A stretch of DNA of 64,000 nucleotides from Mycobacterium sp. 141 (GTDB taxonomy: Bacteria; Actinomycetota; Actinomycetes; Mycobacteriales; Mycobacteriaceae): contig NZ_KB908272.1 in assembly GCF_000382405.1 (NCBI RefSeq), positions 1-64,000 on the forward strand, given 5' to 3'. Every line of letters starts with the position of its first letter. Positions within the stretch are counted from its first letter, which is position 1. Positions 45,901 to 54,973 of the stretch are shown in pieces. The position numbers and the translations under genes were made by a program. Below the pieces are notes generated by a model, which had not been told where the DNA came from, did not search any database, and was given only the letters and a program-made list of their open reading frames with translations.

Positions 45901-48189
45901 ATGTCCACGATCGAAACCAACGCGTCCGCGAGCGCCCCGTTCGACCAGGATGTGGCCGCGACGCAGGCGTATTTCGACAGTCCGCGCTTCGACGGCATCA
46001 TCCGGCTGTACTCGGCCCGCCAGGTGGCTGAGCAGCGCGGCACGATCCCGTCCGACTATCCGGTGGCACGCGAGGCTGCTGCCGCGTTCTATCCGCATCT
46101 GCGAGAGTTGTTCTCCCAGAAGAAGAGCATCACCACGTTCGGGCCGTACTCGCCGGGCCAGGCGGTGGTGATGAAGCGGATGGGTATCGGCGGTATCTAT
46201 CTGGGCGGGTGGGCTACGTCGGCCAAGGGGTCCATCAGCGAAGATCCAGGGCCTGATCTGGCCAGCTACCCGCTGAGTCAGGTGCCCGACGAGGCGGCGG
46301 GGCTGGTGCGGGCGCTGCTCACGGCCGACCGCAACCAACAGTATCTGCGACTGAAGATGACCCCTGAGCAGCGTGCGACCACCCCGGCGGTCGACTACCG
46401 GCCGTTCGTCATCGCCGACGCCGACACCGGGCACGGCGGTGATCCCCACGTGCGTAACCTGATCCGCCGTTTCGTCGAGGCTGGCGTGCCGGGATACCAC
46501 ATCGAAGATCAGCGGCCCGGCACGAAGAAATGCGGTCATCAAGGCGGCAAGGTTCTCGTCCCGTCGGACGAGCAGATCAAGCGACTCAACACCGCCCGGT
46601 TCCAGCTCGACATCATGCGGGTGCCCGGCATCATCGTCGCGCGCACCGACGCCGAGGCGGCGAACCTGATCGACAGCCGCGCCGACGAACGTGATCAGCC
46701 TTTCCTGCTGGGCGCCACGAACCTCAAGATCCCGTCGTACCGGTCCTGTTTCCTGGCGATGATGCGACGGTTCCACACCCTCGGTGTCACCGAACTCAAA
46801 GGTCATCTGCTCTATGCGCTTCCCGAAGGCGAGTACGCCACCGCCGAAGCATGGCTCGAGTACCACGGCATCATGGACCTGGTTGCCGAGGCAGCCGCAT
46901 CGTGGCAGCAGAACCCCGATCAATCCGTCGACGCCCTGTTCGACGGCGTGGAATCGCGGTTTGTCGAAGCCTGGCAGGACGATGCCGGGCTGCAGACCTA
47001 CGGGGACGCGGTCGCCGAGTTGCTCGAGTTCCGTACACGGGAGGGTGAGCAGTCCGCCATGACTGCGACGGACTGGCGCAAGTTCGCCAAGGGCGCATCG
47101 CTGTACACCGCTCGCGAGAAGGCCAAGGAGCTGGGCGCCGACGTGGGCTGGGACCCCGAGCGGGTCAAGACGCCGGAGGGCTACTACCAGATCCGCGGCG
47201 GCATCCCGTATGCCATCGCCAAGTCACTGGCCGCCGCACCGTTCGCCGACATCCTGTGGATGGAGACCAAGACCGCCGACCTCGACGACGCCCGCGAATT
47301 CGCCACGGCTGTCCACGCGGTGTACCCCGACAAGATGCTGGCCTACAACTTGTCCCCGTCGTTCAACTGGGACACCACAGGCATGACCGACGACGAGATG
47401 CGCCGGTTCCCTGAGGAACTCGGCAAGATGGGCTTCGTCTTCAACTTCATGACCTACGGCGGGCACCAGATCGACGGTGTGGCCGCCGAGGAGTTCGCCA
47501 CCGCACTTCGGCAGGACGGCATGCTGGCGCTGGCCCGGTTGCAGCGCAAGATGCGTCTCGTCGAATCTCCTTATCGCACACCGCAAACCCTCGTCGGCGG
47601 CCCTCGCAGCGATGCTGCGCTGGCAGCCTCGTCCGGGCGTACGGCCACCACCAAGGCCATGGGCAAGGGGTCCACGCAGCATCAGCACCTGGTGCAGACC
47701 GAGGTGCCCAAGAAGCTGCTCGAAGAGTGGCTGAAGTTGTGGAGCGACCACTACCAACTCGACGAGAAACTCACCGTGCAGCTACGGCCACGGCGGGCGG
47801 GCTCCGATGTCCTGGAGCTCGGCATCTACGGCGACAGCGACCAGAAGCTCGCCGATGTCGTGGTGGACCCGATCAAGGATCGTCACGGCCGCAATATCCT
47901 CACGGTGCGTGATCAGAACACCTACGCCGAGAAGCTGCGGAAGAAGCGTCTGATGGATCTGATCCACCTGTGGCTGATCCACCGGTTCAAGCCTGAGATC
48001 GTCTACTACGTGACGCCCACCGAGGACAACATCTATCAGACCGAGAAGATGAAGGCGCACGGCATCTTCAGCGATGTGTACCAGGAGGTCGGCGAGATCA
48101 TCGTTGCCGATGTGAACAAGCCGCGCATCGCCGAACTGCTGGCTCCCGACCGCGAAGCCCTGGGTCGGCTGATCCGCAAGGAGGACTGA
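45901..48189 (+). CDS. aceA: Isocitrate lyase, long form (AceA2/ICL2)
   Basis: A 762-residue isocitrate lyase of the ICL2 class, far longer than ICL1 (~430). It cleaves isocitrate to succinate and glyoxylate in the glyoxylate shunt, for growth on acetate, fatty acids or propionate-derived methylisocitrate. The catalytic loop KKCGHQGGKVLVP carries the nucleophilic Cys; metal and substrate motifs FVIADADTGHGGD and NLSPSFNWDTTGM are intact. The C-terminal ~150-residue domain is typical of ICL2, which M. tuberculosis uses in acetyl-CoA-responsive control. ATG 45901 is preceded by GAGGAGC. It converges with a K+ channel gene, 8 bp apart. Confidence 0.95.
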   Translation: MSTIETNASASAPFDQDVAATQAYFDSPRFDGIIRLYSARQVAEQRGTIPSDYPVAREAAAAFYPHLRELFSQKKSITTFGPYSPGQAVVMKRMGIGGIYLGGWATSAKGSISEDPGPDLASYPLSQVPDEAAGLVRALLTADRNQQYLRLKMTPEQRATTPAVDYRPFVIADADTGHGGDPHVRNLIRRFVEAGVPGYHIEDQRPGTKKCGHQGGKVLVPSDEQIKRLNTARFQLDIMRVPGIIVARTDAEAANLIDSRADERDQPFLLGATNLKIPSYRSCFLAMMRRFHTLGVTELKGHLLYALPEGEYATAEAWLEYHGIMDLVAEAAASWQQNPDQSVDALFDGVESRFVEAWQDDAGLQTYGDAVAELLEFRTREGEQSAMTATDWRKFAKGASLYTAREKAKELGADVGWDPERVKTPEGYYQIRGGIPYAIAKSLAAAPFADILWMETKTADLDDAREFATAVHAVYPDKMLAYNLSPSFNWDTTGMTDDEMRRFPEELGKMGFVFNFMTYGGHQIDGVAAEEFATALRQDGMLALARLQRKMRLVESPYRTPQTLVGGPRSDAALAASSGRTATTKAMGKGSTQHQHLVQTEVPKKLLEEWLKLWSDHYQLDEKLTVQLRPRRAGSDVLELGIYGDSDQKLADVVVDPIKDRHGRNILTVRDQNTYAEKLRKKRLMDLIHLWLIHRFKPEIVYYVTPTEDNIYQTEKMKAHGIFSDVYQEVGEIIVADVNKPRIAELLAPDREALGRLIRKED

Positions 48190-48197
48190 GCGCCGCG

Positions 48198-48962
48198 TCA
48201 ATCATCGCGGGTGTCGCAGCCGACGAGCCCGCTGTCGGCGCGTCCGTTCAGGTTCCCCAGCTCGGCGCGCAATGCCCGGATTTCCGCGCGCAGGTCCTCG
48301 ATATGCGCTGCGGTGATCGCCTGGCCCGTGGTGTCCTCCTCGGCGACGCGCTGCACGATCCAGGATGCGATCGTGGCGGTGATGGATCCGACCAGGCTGA
48401 TGCCGCCGACCATCAGCAACGCGGCGATGACACGCCCCGTCATGGTGACGGGGTACTCGTCGCCGTAGCCGACGGTGGTGATGGTCGTGATAGACCACCA
48501 CAATGCGCGGCCGAAGCTGTTGATGCTCGCGCTGGGGTCGTTTCGCTCGGCCTGCAGGACTGCCAACGATGCGACATACACGAGCAGCACCGCACCGGCG
48601 ACCGTGTACAGCACGACTCGCCCGCGAATGGCATTGCCTACTGCCTTTTGCAGCACGGTGATCAGTAGCACCAGACGCACCAGGCGCAGCGGCCGAATGA
48701 TCGGAAGCACGACAATCGCGAGGTCGAGCAGGTGCCGGTAGAACCATGTCCATCGGTGCGGAGCCAGCCACAATCGGACGGCATAGTCGACGGCGAACGC
48801 GCCCCAACACAGTGCCGTCAACAGATGCACCACCTGCGCGGCGACACCGTGCGGCTGTTCGAGAACCTCGACCGAATACCCGATCAGGAACGCCAGGGCG
48901 ACCACCGCGAGCGGCCATTCACCGCGCTGTTCCCAGCGGTCCAGCGGTACATGTGCAGTCAC
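48198..48962 (-). CDS. Voltage-gated-type potassium channel
   Basis: A ~254-residue six-TM potassium channel subunit. The selectivity filter TTVGYGDEYP follows the pore helix, and S4 (RPLRLVRLVLLITVL) has regularly spaced Arg. The short C-terminus has a coiled coil (AAHIEDLRAEIRALRAELGNL) probably for tetramer assembly. The start is uncertain: GTG 48962 gives a channel-like N-terminus; ATG 49007 and longer starts would run into the acyltransferase gene. It follows the acyltransferase on the same strand. Confidence 0.88.
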   Translation of the reverse strand: MTAHVPLDRWEQRGEWPLAVVALAFLIGYSVEVLEQPHGVAAQVVHLLTALCWGAFAVDYAVRLWLAPHRWTWFYRHLLDLAIVVLPIIRPLRLVRLVLLITVLQKAVGNAIRGRVVLYTVAGAVLLVYVASLAVLQAERNDPSASINSFGRALWWSITTITTVGYGDEYPVTMTGRVIAALLMVGGISLVGSITATIASWIVQRVAEEDTTGQAITAAHIEDLRAEIRALRAELGNLNGRADSGLVGCDTRDD

Positions 48963-49023
48963 ACCGGAGAGTGTGCGGGATGGCCCTGAGCCAGTCCAGA
49001 GAGGCATCCCAGGCACCGCGAAA

Positions 49024-50352
49024 TCAGTGGGCGCTAACGCCTTTGGCAACGGCAGCCGGGCCCGCGCATACCCTGGCGGCCAGTACCGCAACCAGGAAAC
49101 CGCCCAATGCCGTCCAACCGACAACTCCGCTGAGTCCGTTGTTGGCCATCACCACCATGGCGGTGCCGGCCAGCCAGACCAGCACACCCGTGGCGATCGA
49201 GCGGATACCAGTGGGATGCACCCGCGCATCCCACCACGGCAAGGGCCGGTGCTCCAGTGGCGACAGCAGCCGGAACACCACCGCCATGACGACGGCGAAC
49301 ACCGCAGCGCGCAACGCGAGCCTGCCCCAGAAACCCGGTGAGTGCGGGTCGAAGGCGTCAAGACCGAACGCGTGCAGGGTGAAGGTGGCAACGGCGATGG
49401 CCGGGATATGCCACAGATAGAGCGTCATCGCTCCCCCGTTGCCGACCGCGACCACCTGCCACACCCGCGGGCGTGCCGCCCAACGCCTGATGGCTCCGGC
49501 CGTCGCCACGAACAGACACGACATCCACGTGCAGTGCAACGCGAGCAGCAACGTCGGGGGCGACACGTTCGACACCCGCTCGTTTCCCGTGACGACCAGA
49601 GATACGTCGTATGGGCCGTACACCGCCAGCAGGACCTGAACGATGAACGCAGCCGCCGCGGCGACCACGGCTATCCGCACACTGGTCAACCCTCGCGCGT
49701 AGGCAACGCCGATGACCATCGGGATCAGCCAGACGATGAGGAGATTAGCGGTGCCGGCCGCCGGATCGCCGACAGCGAGCCGCACGCCGTCCATCACGGC
49801 CGAAGCCACCACCAGCGCGATCACCACAGCGGTGGCAGCAGCGCGGTTCGGCAGCCGGGTCAACGGGGGCACGAACGCCAGCGCCATCAGGTAGACGCCC
49901 AAAAACCACAACAGCGCAACGCATTCCCGCCCGAGCGCTCGCGCGGAATCGGCTCCCATCGTCACCTGCACCGCGATCAGGGCTAGCGTCCACACCGCGA
50001 GGTACCAGAACACCGGCCGACACAGCCGCTGCGCGCGGGTGAACAGCCACGCACCCCACGACGTCATCGAGCCGTTCGGCTGCCAGCTGTAAGCCCCGGC
50101 TGCCCCACCCGCGAGGAAGAACAGCGGCATGACCTGCAGAACCCAGGTGGCGGGGGCCAGCGCGGGCAGGGCTCCGAGAATGTTGCCGACCTCCACGCCA
50201 CCGGCGTCGATGGTGGCCAGGAGCAGGGCGCAATGTCCGAACACGACCACGAGCAGAGCCCCCAGCCGGGCCACATCGACGGCGCGGTCGCGGTCTGGTT
50301 TGGTGGCGCGCGCGACGGCGGCCGCCGATGGCACGACCTCGGAGTCAGGCAT
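49024..50352 (-). CDS. Acyltransferase 3 family membrane protein
   Basis: A ~442-residue protein with ten or more membrane segments. DVARLGALLVVVFGHCALLL begins the acyltransferase-3 domain; the conserved His is in GHCAL, and VLQVMPLFFLAGG is also typical. These enzymes acetylate or acylate sugars and cell-envelope glycans at the membrane. I chose ATG 50352 (MPDSEVV); ATG 50373 lies upstream in frame. The next gene on the strand is the K+ channel. Substrate unknown. Confidence 0.9.
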   Translation of the reverse strand: MPDSEVVPSAAAVARATKPDRDRAVDVARLGALLVVVFGHCALLLATIDAGGVEVGNILGALPALAPATWVLQVMPLFFLAGGAAGAYSWQPNGSMTSWGAWLFTRAQRLCRPVFWYLAVWTLALIAVQVTMGADSARALGRECVALLWFLGVYLMALAFVPPLTRLPNRAAATAVVIALVVASAVMDGVRLAVGDPAAGTANLLIVWLIPMVIGVAYARGLTSVRIAVVAAAAAFIVQVLLAVYGPYDVSLVVTGNERVSNVSPPTLLLALHCTWMSCLFVATAGAIRRWAARPRVWQVVAVGNGGAMTLYLWHIPAIAVATFTLHAFGLDAFDPHSPGFWGRLALRAAVFAVVMAVVFRLLSPLEHRPLPWWDARVHPTGIRSIATGVLVWLAGTAMVVMANNGLSGVVGWTALGGFLVAVLAARVCAGPAAVAKGVSAH

Positions 50353-50513
50353 GGCTACAGTCTGCCGGTGCATGATGCGCCGCCGAAGAGTACTTATACC
50401 TGTGTTTCGGCCGGTCTGCTGTACACCGCGACGACGCTGCGGGCCGATCGCACCTCCTCAGCGCGTTGGCACAGATGTCGCCCGTCGCGTAGTTCCCCAG
50501 GTGCGGGCCTCGG

Positions 50514-50526
50514 GGTAGGTCCTACC
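50514..50526. promoter_or_regulatory. Inverted repeat GGTAGG-T-CCTACC
   Basis: A perfect 6-bp inverted repeat with 1-nt spacing, 19 bp after the FAD-oxidoreductase stop and ~160 bp upstream of the acyltransferase start. It could be an operator of the latter; it is too short for a terminator. Confidence 0.3.
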
Positions 50527-50544
50527 GGCTCGCGTAGGCGGTGT

Positions 50545-51714
50545 CTAGACGATGTTGGTTTCCGCAGGGCTGGTAGCAGTGTCGGCGTTGGCGAAGCGGT
50601 CGAGGGTGAATCTGCTGATGTCGTAGCGGGGCGTTCTGCCGTGGTAGAGGTCGCGGACGATCTCGCCGGTGGCCGGTCCCATCAGGAAGCCATGCCCGGA
50701 ATAGCCTGTGGCGATCAGCAATCCCTCGACCTCACCTGGACGGTCGATGATCTGATTGCAGTCGGGGGTCACCTCGTACAGTCCCGCCCACCCGGTACGG
50801 ATGCCGTAATCGAGCACCGCCGGCGCGCACCGCGCCGCGATCTGACCGACTCCCATCAACCAGTCGTCGAGCTCGAACTTCAGATTGAAACCGGGCTCCT
50901 GGCGCGGATCCGACCAGCCCAACAGCAAACCGGCGCCCTCGGGATGAAAGTAGAAACTGGAGGGAAAATCGATGGTCAATGACGGTGAGCGGGCCGGCAA
51001 CCCCGCCACCGGCTCGGTGAACGCGATCTGACGACGCACTGGCGTGACCGGAATCGCAACACCGATCATGTCGCCGATGACACCCGACCAGGCCCCCGCG
51101 GCGCACACCACGGTTCTGGTCGCGATGACACCCCCACTGGTGACCACCCCGGTGATCGAGTCCGCCCGCCGGGTGATGTCGAGAACCTCGCAATGCCGCA
51201 CGATCCGCGTGCCGTGCTGGCGCGCGGCCGTCGCATACCCCAGCACCACCGCCTCCGGAGTTGCCTTGCCGTCCCGCGGCGACCAGCACGCTCCCACCAG
51301 GTCGTCGGAGCGGATCAGCGGTGAAATCCGTTTCGCCTCATCGGGATCGACGATCACACTAGGTACCCCATGTCGATTGTGCACTGCGACCTGCTCGGTG
51401 AAGTTGTCCAAGCTTTCCCGATCCGACAATAGGTACAGGTACCCGTCGCGACGAAAGTCGATGTCCTGGCCGTACAACTCACCGAACCGCGCGTAGACCT
51501 CCAGGCCACGCAGCCCGATCGCGATATTGGCCGGATCGCTGAACGTTGCGCGCACACCCCCGGCTGCCCTGCACGTCGATCCGCTGGCCAACTCGCCCCG
51601 CTCGACCAAAACCACATCACCCACGCCGGAAGCCGCCAGATGACAGGCAATGCTGGTACCGATCACACCGCCACCGATCACGACAACGGAGGCCTGTGGG
51701 GGAACAGTTTTCAT
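50545..51714 (-). CDS. FAD-dependent amino acid/amine oxidoreductase (DAO family)
   Basis: A 389-residue DAO-type flavoenzyme. The N-terminal dinucleotide motif VVVIGGGVIGTSIACHLA, then the VVLVERGELASGSTCRAAGG loop binding FAD, and the C-terminal LLIATGYSGHGFLMGPATGE motif closing on the isoalloxazine are all present. It resembles sarcosine oxidase beta and D-amino acid dehydrogenase. It oxidises a secondary amine or amino acid. ATG 51714 has GAGGTG ahead. The next upstream gene on the strand is the luciferase-like enzyme at 51961. Confidence 0.9.
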   Translation of the reverse strand: MKTVPPQASVVVIGGGVIGTSIACHLAASGVGDVVLVERGELASGSTCRAAGGVRATFSDPANIAIGLRGLEVYARFGELYGQDIDFRRDGYLYLLSDRESLDNFTEQVAVHNRHGVPSVIVDPDEAKRISPLIRSDDLVGACWSPRDGKATPEAVVLGYATAARQHGTRIVRHCEVLDITRRADSITGVVTSGGVIATRTVVCAAGAWSGVIGDMIGVAIPVTPVRRQIAFTEPVAGLPARSPSLTIDFPSSFYFHPEGAGLLLGWSDPRQEPGFNLKFELDDWLMGVGQIAARCAPAVLDYGIRTGWAGLYEVTPDCNQIIDRPGEVEGLLIATGYSGHGFLMGPATGEIVRDLYHGRTPRYDISRFTLDRFANADTATSPAETNIV

Positions 51715-51960
51715 GCGGTGCACCTCAAATTTTCTTCCTGGCTCCCAGTTACGGCAACGCTCCCGTGGCCAAGCGATGTCGAACCGCGCTCTCCTGTACC
51801 CGTGACTCTAATGCCGCCGAGATTGTGCAATTAGGAACAGCGAAAGATTGCAGAACTATCCGTCAAGAATCACTATTGATTCCAAAAGGCGCTCACGAAA
51901 GTGAATGGGTGCGGTGCGCGTTCTCTGCGACCAGGCCCCTCAAGCGCTATGCTCGGCCGA
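51715..51960. other. AT-richer gap between the FAD enzyme and the luciferase-like gene
   Basis: About 246 bp with visibly lower GC than the genes around it (for example 51822-51895). It probably holds the minus-strand promoter of the FAD oxidoreductase. I see no gene; the two plus-strand frames (from 51901, 51905) are shadows of the luciferase-like gene. Confidence 0.4.
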
Positions 51961-52848
51961 CTACAGGAGACCTACTTGCGTTCGACCGTCGGTCGCGATC
52001 TTCTCGAACAGCGTCATGTCACCGGCGAATACCGAGTCCGGCACCGGCCAATGCAGCACGATTTCGGTAAAGCCCATTGCGCTGTGCTGGCCCGCCCAGT
52101 CCACGAAGGCGGCAACGGAACTGAGTTTCGGAGACGAGCCATGGACGAGCACCTTGTCGAGTTCGGTCACGTCCCGCCCCACGGCATCGCATGCTGTGCT
52201 GAGCTTGTCCAGCCGACTCCGCAGGACGCGCAAACCTTCTTCGATCGTAACGTCGCCGGTGGCTGTCGTGTCGAGGTCGGTGACCCAGCCTTGTCCGTAC
52301 CGCGCGGCGAGACCGAGACCGCGCCTGCCCGTCGCTGCGACGTAGAACGGAATCCGCGGCGCCTGAACGCAACCCGGGATGTTACGCGCCTCGATAGTTG
52401 TGTAGTAGTTACCGTGCGAGGTTGTCGCGTCCTGCTGGAGCAGCGTGTTCAGTAGTGCAAGGAATTCAGCGAAGCGATCTGCTCGCTCCCGCGGTGTCCA
52501 GGGCCCATCACCCAGTACGCTGGCATCGAACCCGGTTCCACCAGAGCCTATCCCGAGCGTGATACGACCATCGGACAGATCGTCGAGCGTAATGAGGTCT
52601 TTGGCCAGGGTGACCGGGTGCCGGAAGTTTGGGTTGGTCACCATGGTTCCCAATCGGATGACTTCGGTCGCTGTCGCCGCGGCGGCGAGCGTAGGTATGG
52701 TTCCGAACCATGTACGGTCACGAAATGTGCGCCACGACAGATGATCGTATGTGTAGGCGGCTTGGAAGCCGAGCCGCTCGGCTCGTTGCCAGATGACACG
52801 CGCCTCCCGCCACGGATAGACGGGAAGGATGATGGTGCTCAGCAGCAT
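51961..52848 (-). CDS. LLM-class (luciferase-like) F420-dependent oxidoreductase
   Basis: A 295-residue TIM-barrel protein of the bacterial luciferase family. LGFQAAYTYDHLSWRTFRDRTWF, IRLGTMVTNPNFRHPVTLAKDLITLDDLSDGRITLGIGSGG (in pieces) and IPFYVAATGRRGLGLAARYGQGW are typical of the F420-dependent branch. It would oxidise or reduce a substrate with F420; FMN cannot be excluded. Start ATG 52848. The substrate is unknown. Confidence 0.9.
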   Translation of the reverse strand: MLLSTIILPVYPWREARVIWQRAERLGFQAAYTYDHLSWRTFRDRTWFGTIPTLAAAATATEVIRLGTMVTNPNFRHPVTLAKDLITLDDLSDGRITLGIGSGGTGFDASVLGDGPWTPRERADRFAEFLALLNTLLQQDATTSHGNYYTTIEARNIPGCVQAPRIPFYVAATGRRGLGLAARYGQGWVTDLDTTATGDVTIEEGLRVLRSRLDKLSTACDAVGRDVTELDKVLVHGSSPKLSSVAAFVDWAGQHSAMGFTEIVLHWPVPDSVFAGDMTLFEKIATDGRTQVGLL

Positions 52849-52977
52849 GCGACGAGCCTATGCGCCCACACAAGTGTCATTTCGTACTACCTCGGGTCCA
52901 TGAACTCCTAAGCGACCGAATCCGGTTGCGCGGCGATCAGGCTGCGTCTACGCCGGCAGAAAGCGGAGACGACCTCA

Positions 52978-54972
52978 TCAGAGCCAGCTCGGCGGTCTGA
53001 TGGCATTGGCGAAGTCGACCAGGGTGTAGCGGTGTCGTCGGCGTGGTGTGTGCCGTGCCAATTCCCGCAGCACCTCCTCGATACTCATGCGTAGGCCCCG
53101 CTGGTCAAAGGAATGCCCAAAGATCGGATCGTCGGCGGCCGGCTCAGCCCCTGACCGCAACCAGTCAAGCGCGATGCCCAGCACGAGCGCTCGGATCTGC
53201 AGAGCTCGCGGCTCGGTCTCGGACAGGCGGCTCACCCGCCGTGCCGTATCGCGCAGATCTGCCTCGGTGATCTCGGTGCTGGGGCGGCCATCTAACAGCA
53301 TCACCACCGACGTGAGTTGAGCTTCACCGTAGTGGCGCGATGTCGATGGAACCTGGTCGAGCACCTCGATCGCACCGGCCCGATCGCCGCGACCGGCGAG
53401 TAGGCGCGCCAGGCCGAACGCCGCGTTGACCATCGACGAGTCGGTGCGCCACAACGTTCGGTAGTCCCGCTCGGCCAACTGCCGCAATCGCTCGACTCCG
53501 GATGCGTCGGGGGTGTCCAGGAGAAGCTCAGCCGTCGCTGCGGCCGCAAGCTTGGGCGCAGCTTCACCGGGCAACAGGGCGACAACCCGTTCGAAACACG
53601 CAAGGGCCGCACCGAGATTGCCGGCCTCGAGTCCGGAAATCCCGTCATCCCAATCCTCTCGCCATTCGTCATTCGGCTCCTCAACGGGTACCGGGCTCGG
53701 CAGGGAATGGGCGACGTCTCGCGCGTTCAGTCGGACGTTATGCGGGCGCCCGTCGATGAACACATCGGTGGGCTGCAGGGCCAGATCGGCACCGCACGTG
53801 GAGCGGGGCACGCTGAACAGCGTCGATACCCGGGGGCATGGCACGCCCGTCTGCGCGGCGAGGATTTCGTGCAGCACCCCCTTGCACTGGTCGGCCAGCT
53901 CGTCGATGGACGAGAACCGTTGCATGGGACGAGGATTGGTCGCACGGACCAACAGCCGGTAAAAGGACTCGTACCGTTCGAACAGCGGCACCTCGTCGCG
54001 GCTCGGTAATGTCTCGGCGTACCGGTCGTTGGGCAGGTCGACGGTCAGCTTGGCCAGCGTACGGCCGACCGTGTAGACATCCGTGGCGATCGTCGGTCCG
54101 GTCCGCACGATCTCAGGCGCCTGGAATCCCTTGGTGCCGTATATGTATCCGAAGTCGCCGATGCCCGACACCGCACCCATGTCGATCAACTCGATGTTGT
54201 CCTCGGTGAGCATGATGTTCTCGGGCTTGAGATCGTTGTAGATCAGGCCGAGCGAATGCAGATAGGACAGCGCAGGCATGACATCGAGCAGATAGCCGAG
54301 TGCCTGCTCCACGGGCATCATCGGTCTGGGTTCGCCGGCCGGAGCGGCTTGCTGCGTCGCGAGGATGGCTTCCAGCGTGGTTCCGCCGATGTACTCCATG
54401 ACGATGTAGCCGACGGGGCGCCCATCGAACCCCGGGTGTTCGACGAAGTTGTAGATCTTGACGATGCCAGGGTGGTTCACCATTGCGAGGAACTGACGTT
54501 CGGCGACGGCGATCGCCTGTGCCTGCTGTCCTCCGGGCTGAAGCAGGCCTTTGAGCACCACCCACCGGTCGCTGACATTGCGGTCGACCGCCAGATAGAT
54601 CCAGCCGACTCCGCCGTGGGCGATGCAGCCCTGCACCTCATACTGGCCGGCCACCAATTCCCCCGCATCCAGTTGCGGCGAGAACGAGAACAACGCGCCG
54701 CAGTGCGGACACACACCGTCACTCGGCCCGGGCCGGCCGGCGCTCCCCCGCCCCACCGGCTGCCCGCAGTCGCCGCATCCCCGTTTCGACTCGGCGACAA
54801 CGGGATTGGTGAGGATCGCACTGCCAGGCTCGATGTCCTCGCGAATCGGGATCTCGACTAGGCCGTCACCGATCCGCCGCCGCCCGGTACGCAACCGCGG
54901 GCGGGTGGCCTCGACCTTGGTCGGCCCAGATTCGCTCACCAGGACGGCGCGCGTGCCCTCGTCACCGGCCAT
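52978..54972 (-). CDS. pknG: PknG-like serine/threonine kinase, shortened paralogue
   Basis: A 664-residue kinase with the PknG domain order. A rubredoxin-like domain uses C66xxC69 and C88xxC91. The kinase domain (~111-370) has K141 in VVLKGLL and the PknG-specific catalytic loop YNDLKPENIM with a DMGAVS motif in place of DFG. A TPR region follows. M. tuberculosis PknG has 750 residues; here the N-terminal ~40 residues with its phosphorylated threonines are missing and the start of the TPR region is abridged. ATG 54972 is one base from the glnH stop. Symbol by homology; it may be a second pknG. Confidence 0.9.
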   Translation of the reverse strand: MAGDEGTRAVLVSESGPTKVEATRPRLRTGRRRIGDGLVEIPIREDIEPGSAILTNPVVAESKRGCGDCGQPVGRGSAGRPGPSDGVCPHCGALFSFSPQLDAGELVAGQYEVQGCIAHGGVGWIYLAVDRNVSDRWVVLKGLLQPGGQQAQAIAVAERQFLAMVNHPGIVKIYNFVEHPGFDGRPVGYIVMEYIGGTTLEAILATQQAAPAGEPRPMMPVEQALGYLLDVMPALSYLHSLGLIYNDLKPENIMLTEDNIELIDMGAVSGIGDFGYIYGTKGFQAPEIVRTGPTIATDVYTVGRTLAKLTVDLPNDRYAETLPSRDEVPLFERYESFYRLLVRATNPRPMQRFSSIDELADQCKGVLHEILAAQTGVPCPRVSTLFSVPRSTCGADLALQPTDVFIDGRPHNVRLNARDVAHSLPSPVPVEEPNDEWREDWDDGISGLEAGNLGAALACFERVVALLPGEAAPKLAAAATAELLLDTPDASGVERLRQLAERDYRTLWRTDSSMVNAAFGLARLLAGRGDRAGAIEVLDQVPSTSRHYGEAQLTSVVMLLDGRPSTEITEADLRDTARRVSRLSETEPRALQIRALVLGIALDWLRSGAEPAADDPIFGHSFDQRGLRMSIEEVLRELARHTPRRRHRYTLVDFANAIRPPSWL

Positions 54973-54973
54973 G

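Noticed and set aside
45601..46923. 440-codon minus-strand frame opposite aceA
   Set aside because: Antisense to the isocitrate lyase start region; the lyase is unambiguous.
52520..52540. LexA-like box (TCGAACCCGGTTCC)
   Set aside because: It lies inside the luciferase-like coding sequence, and its spacing and right half do not match the mycobacterial SOS box.
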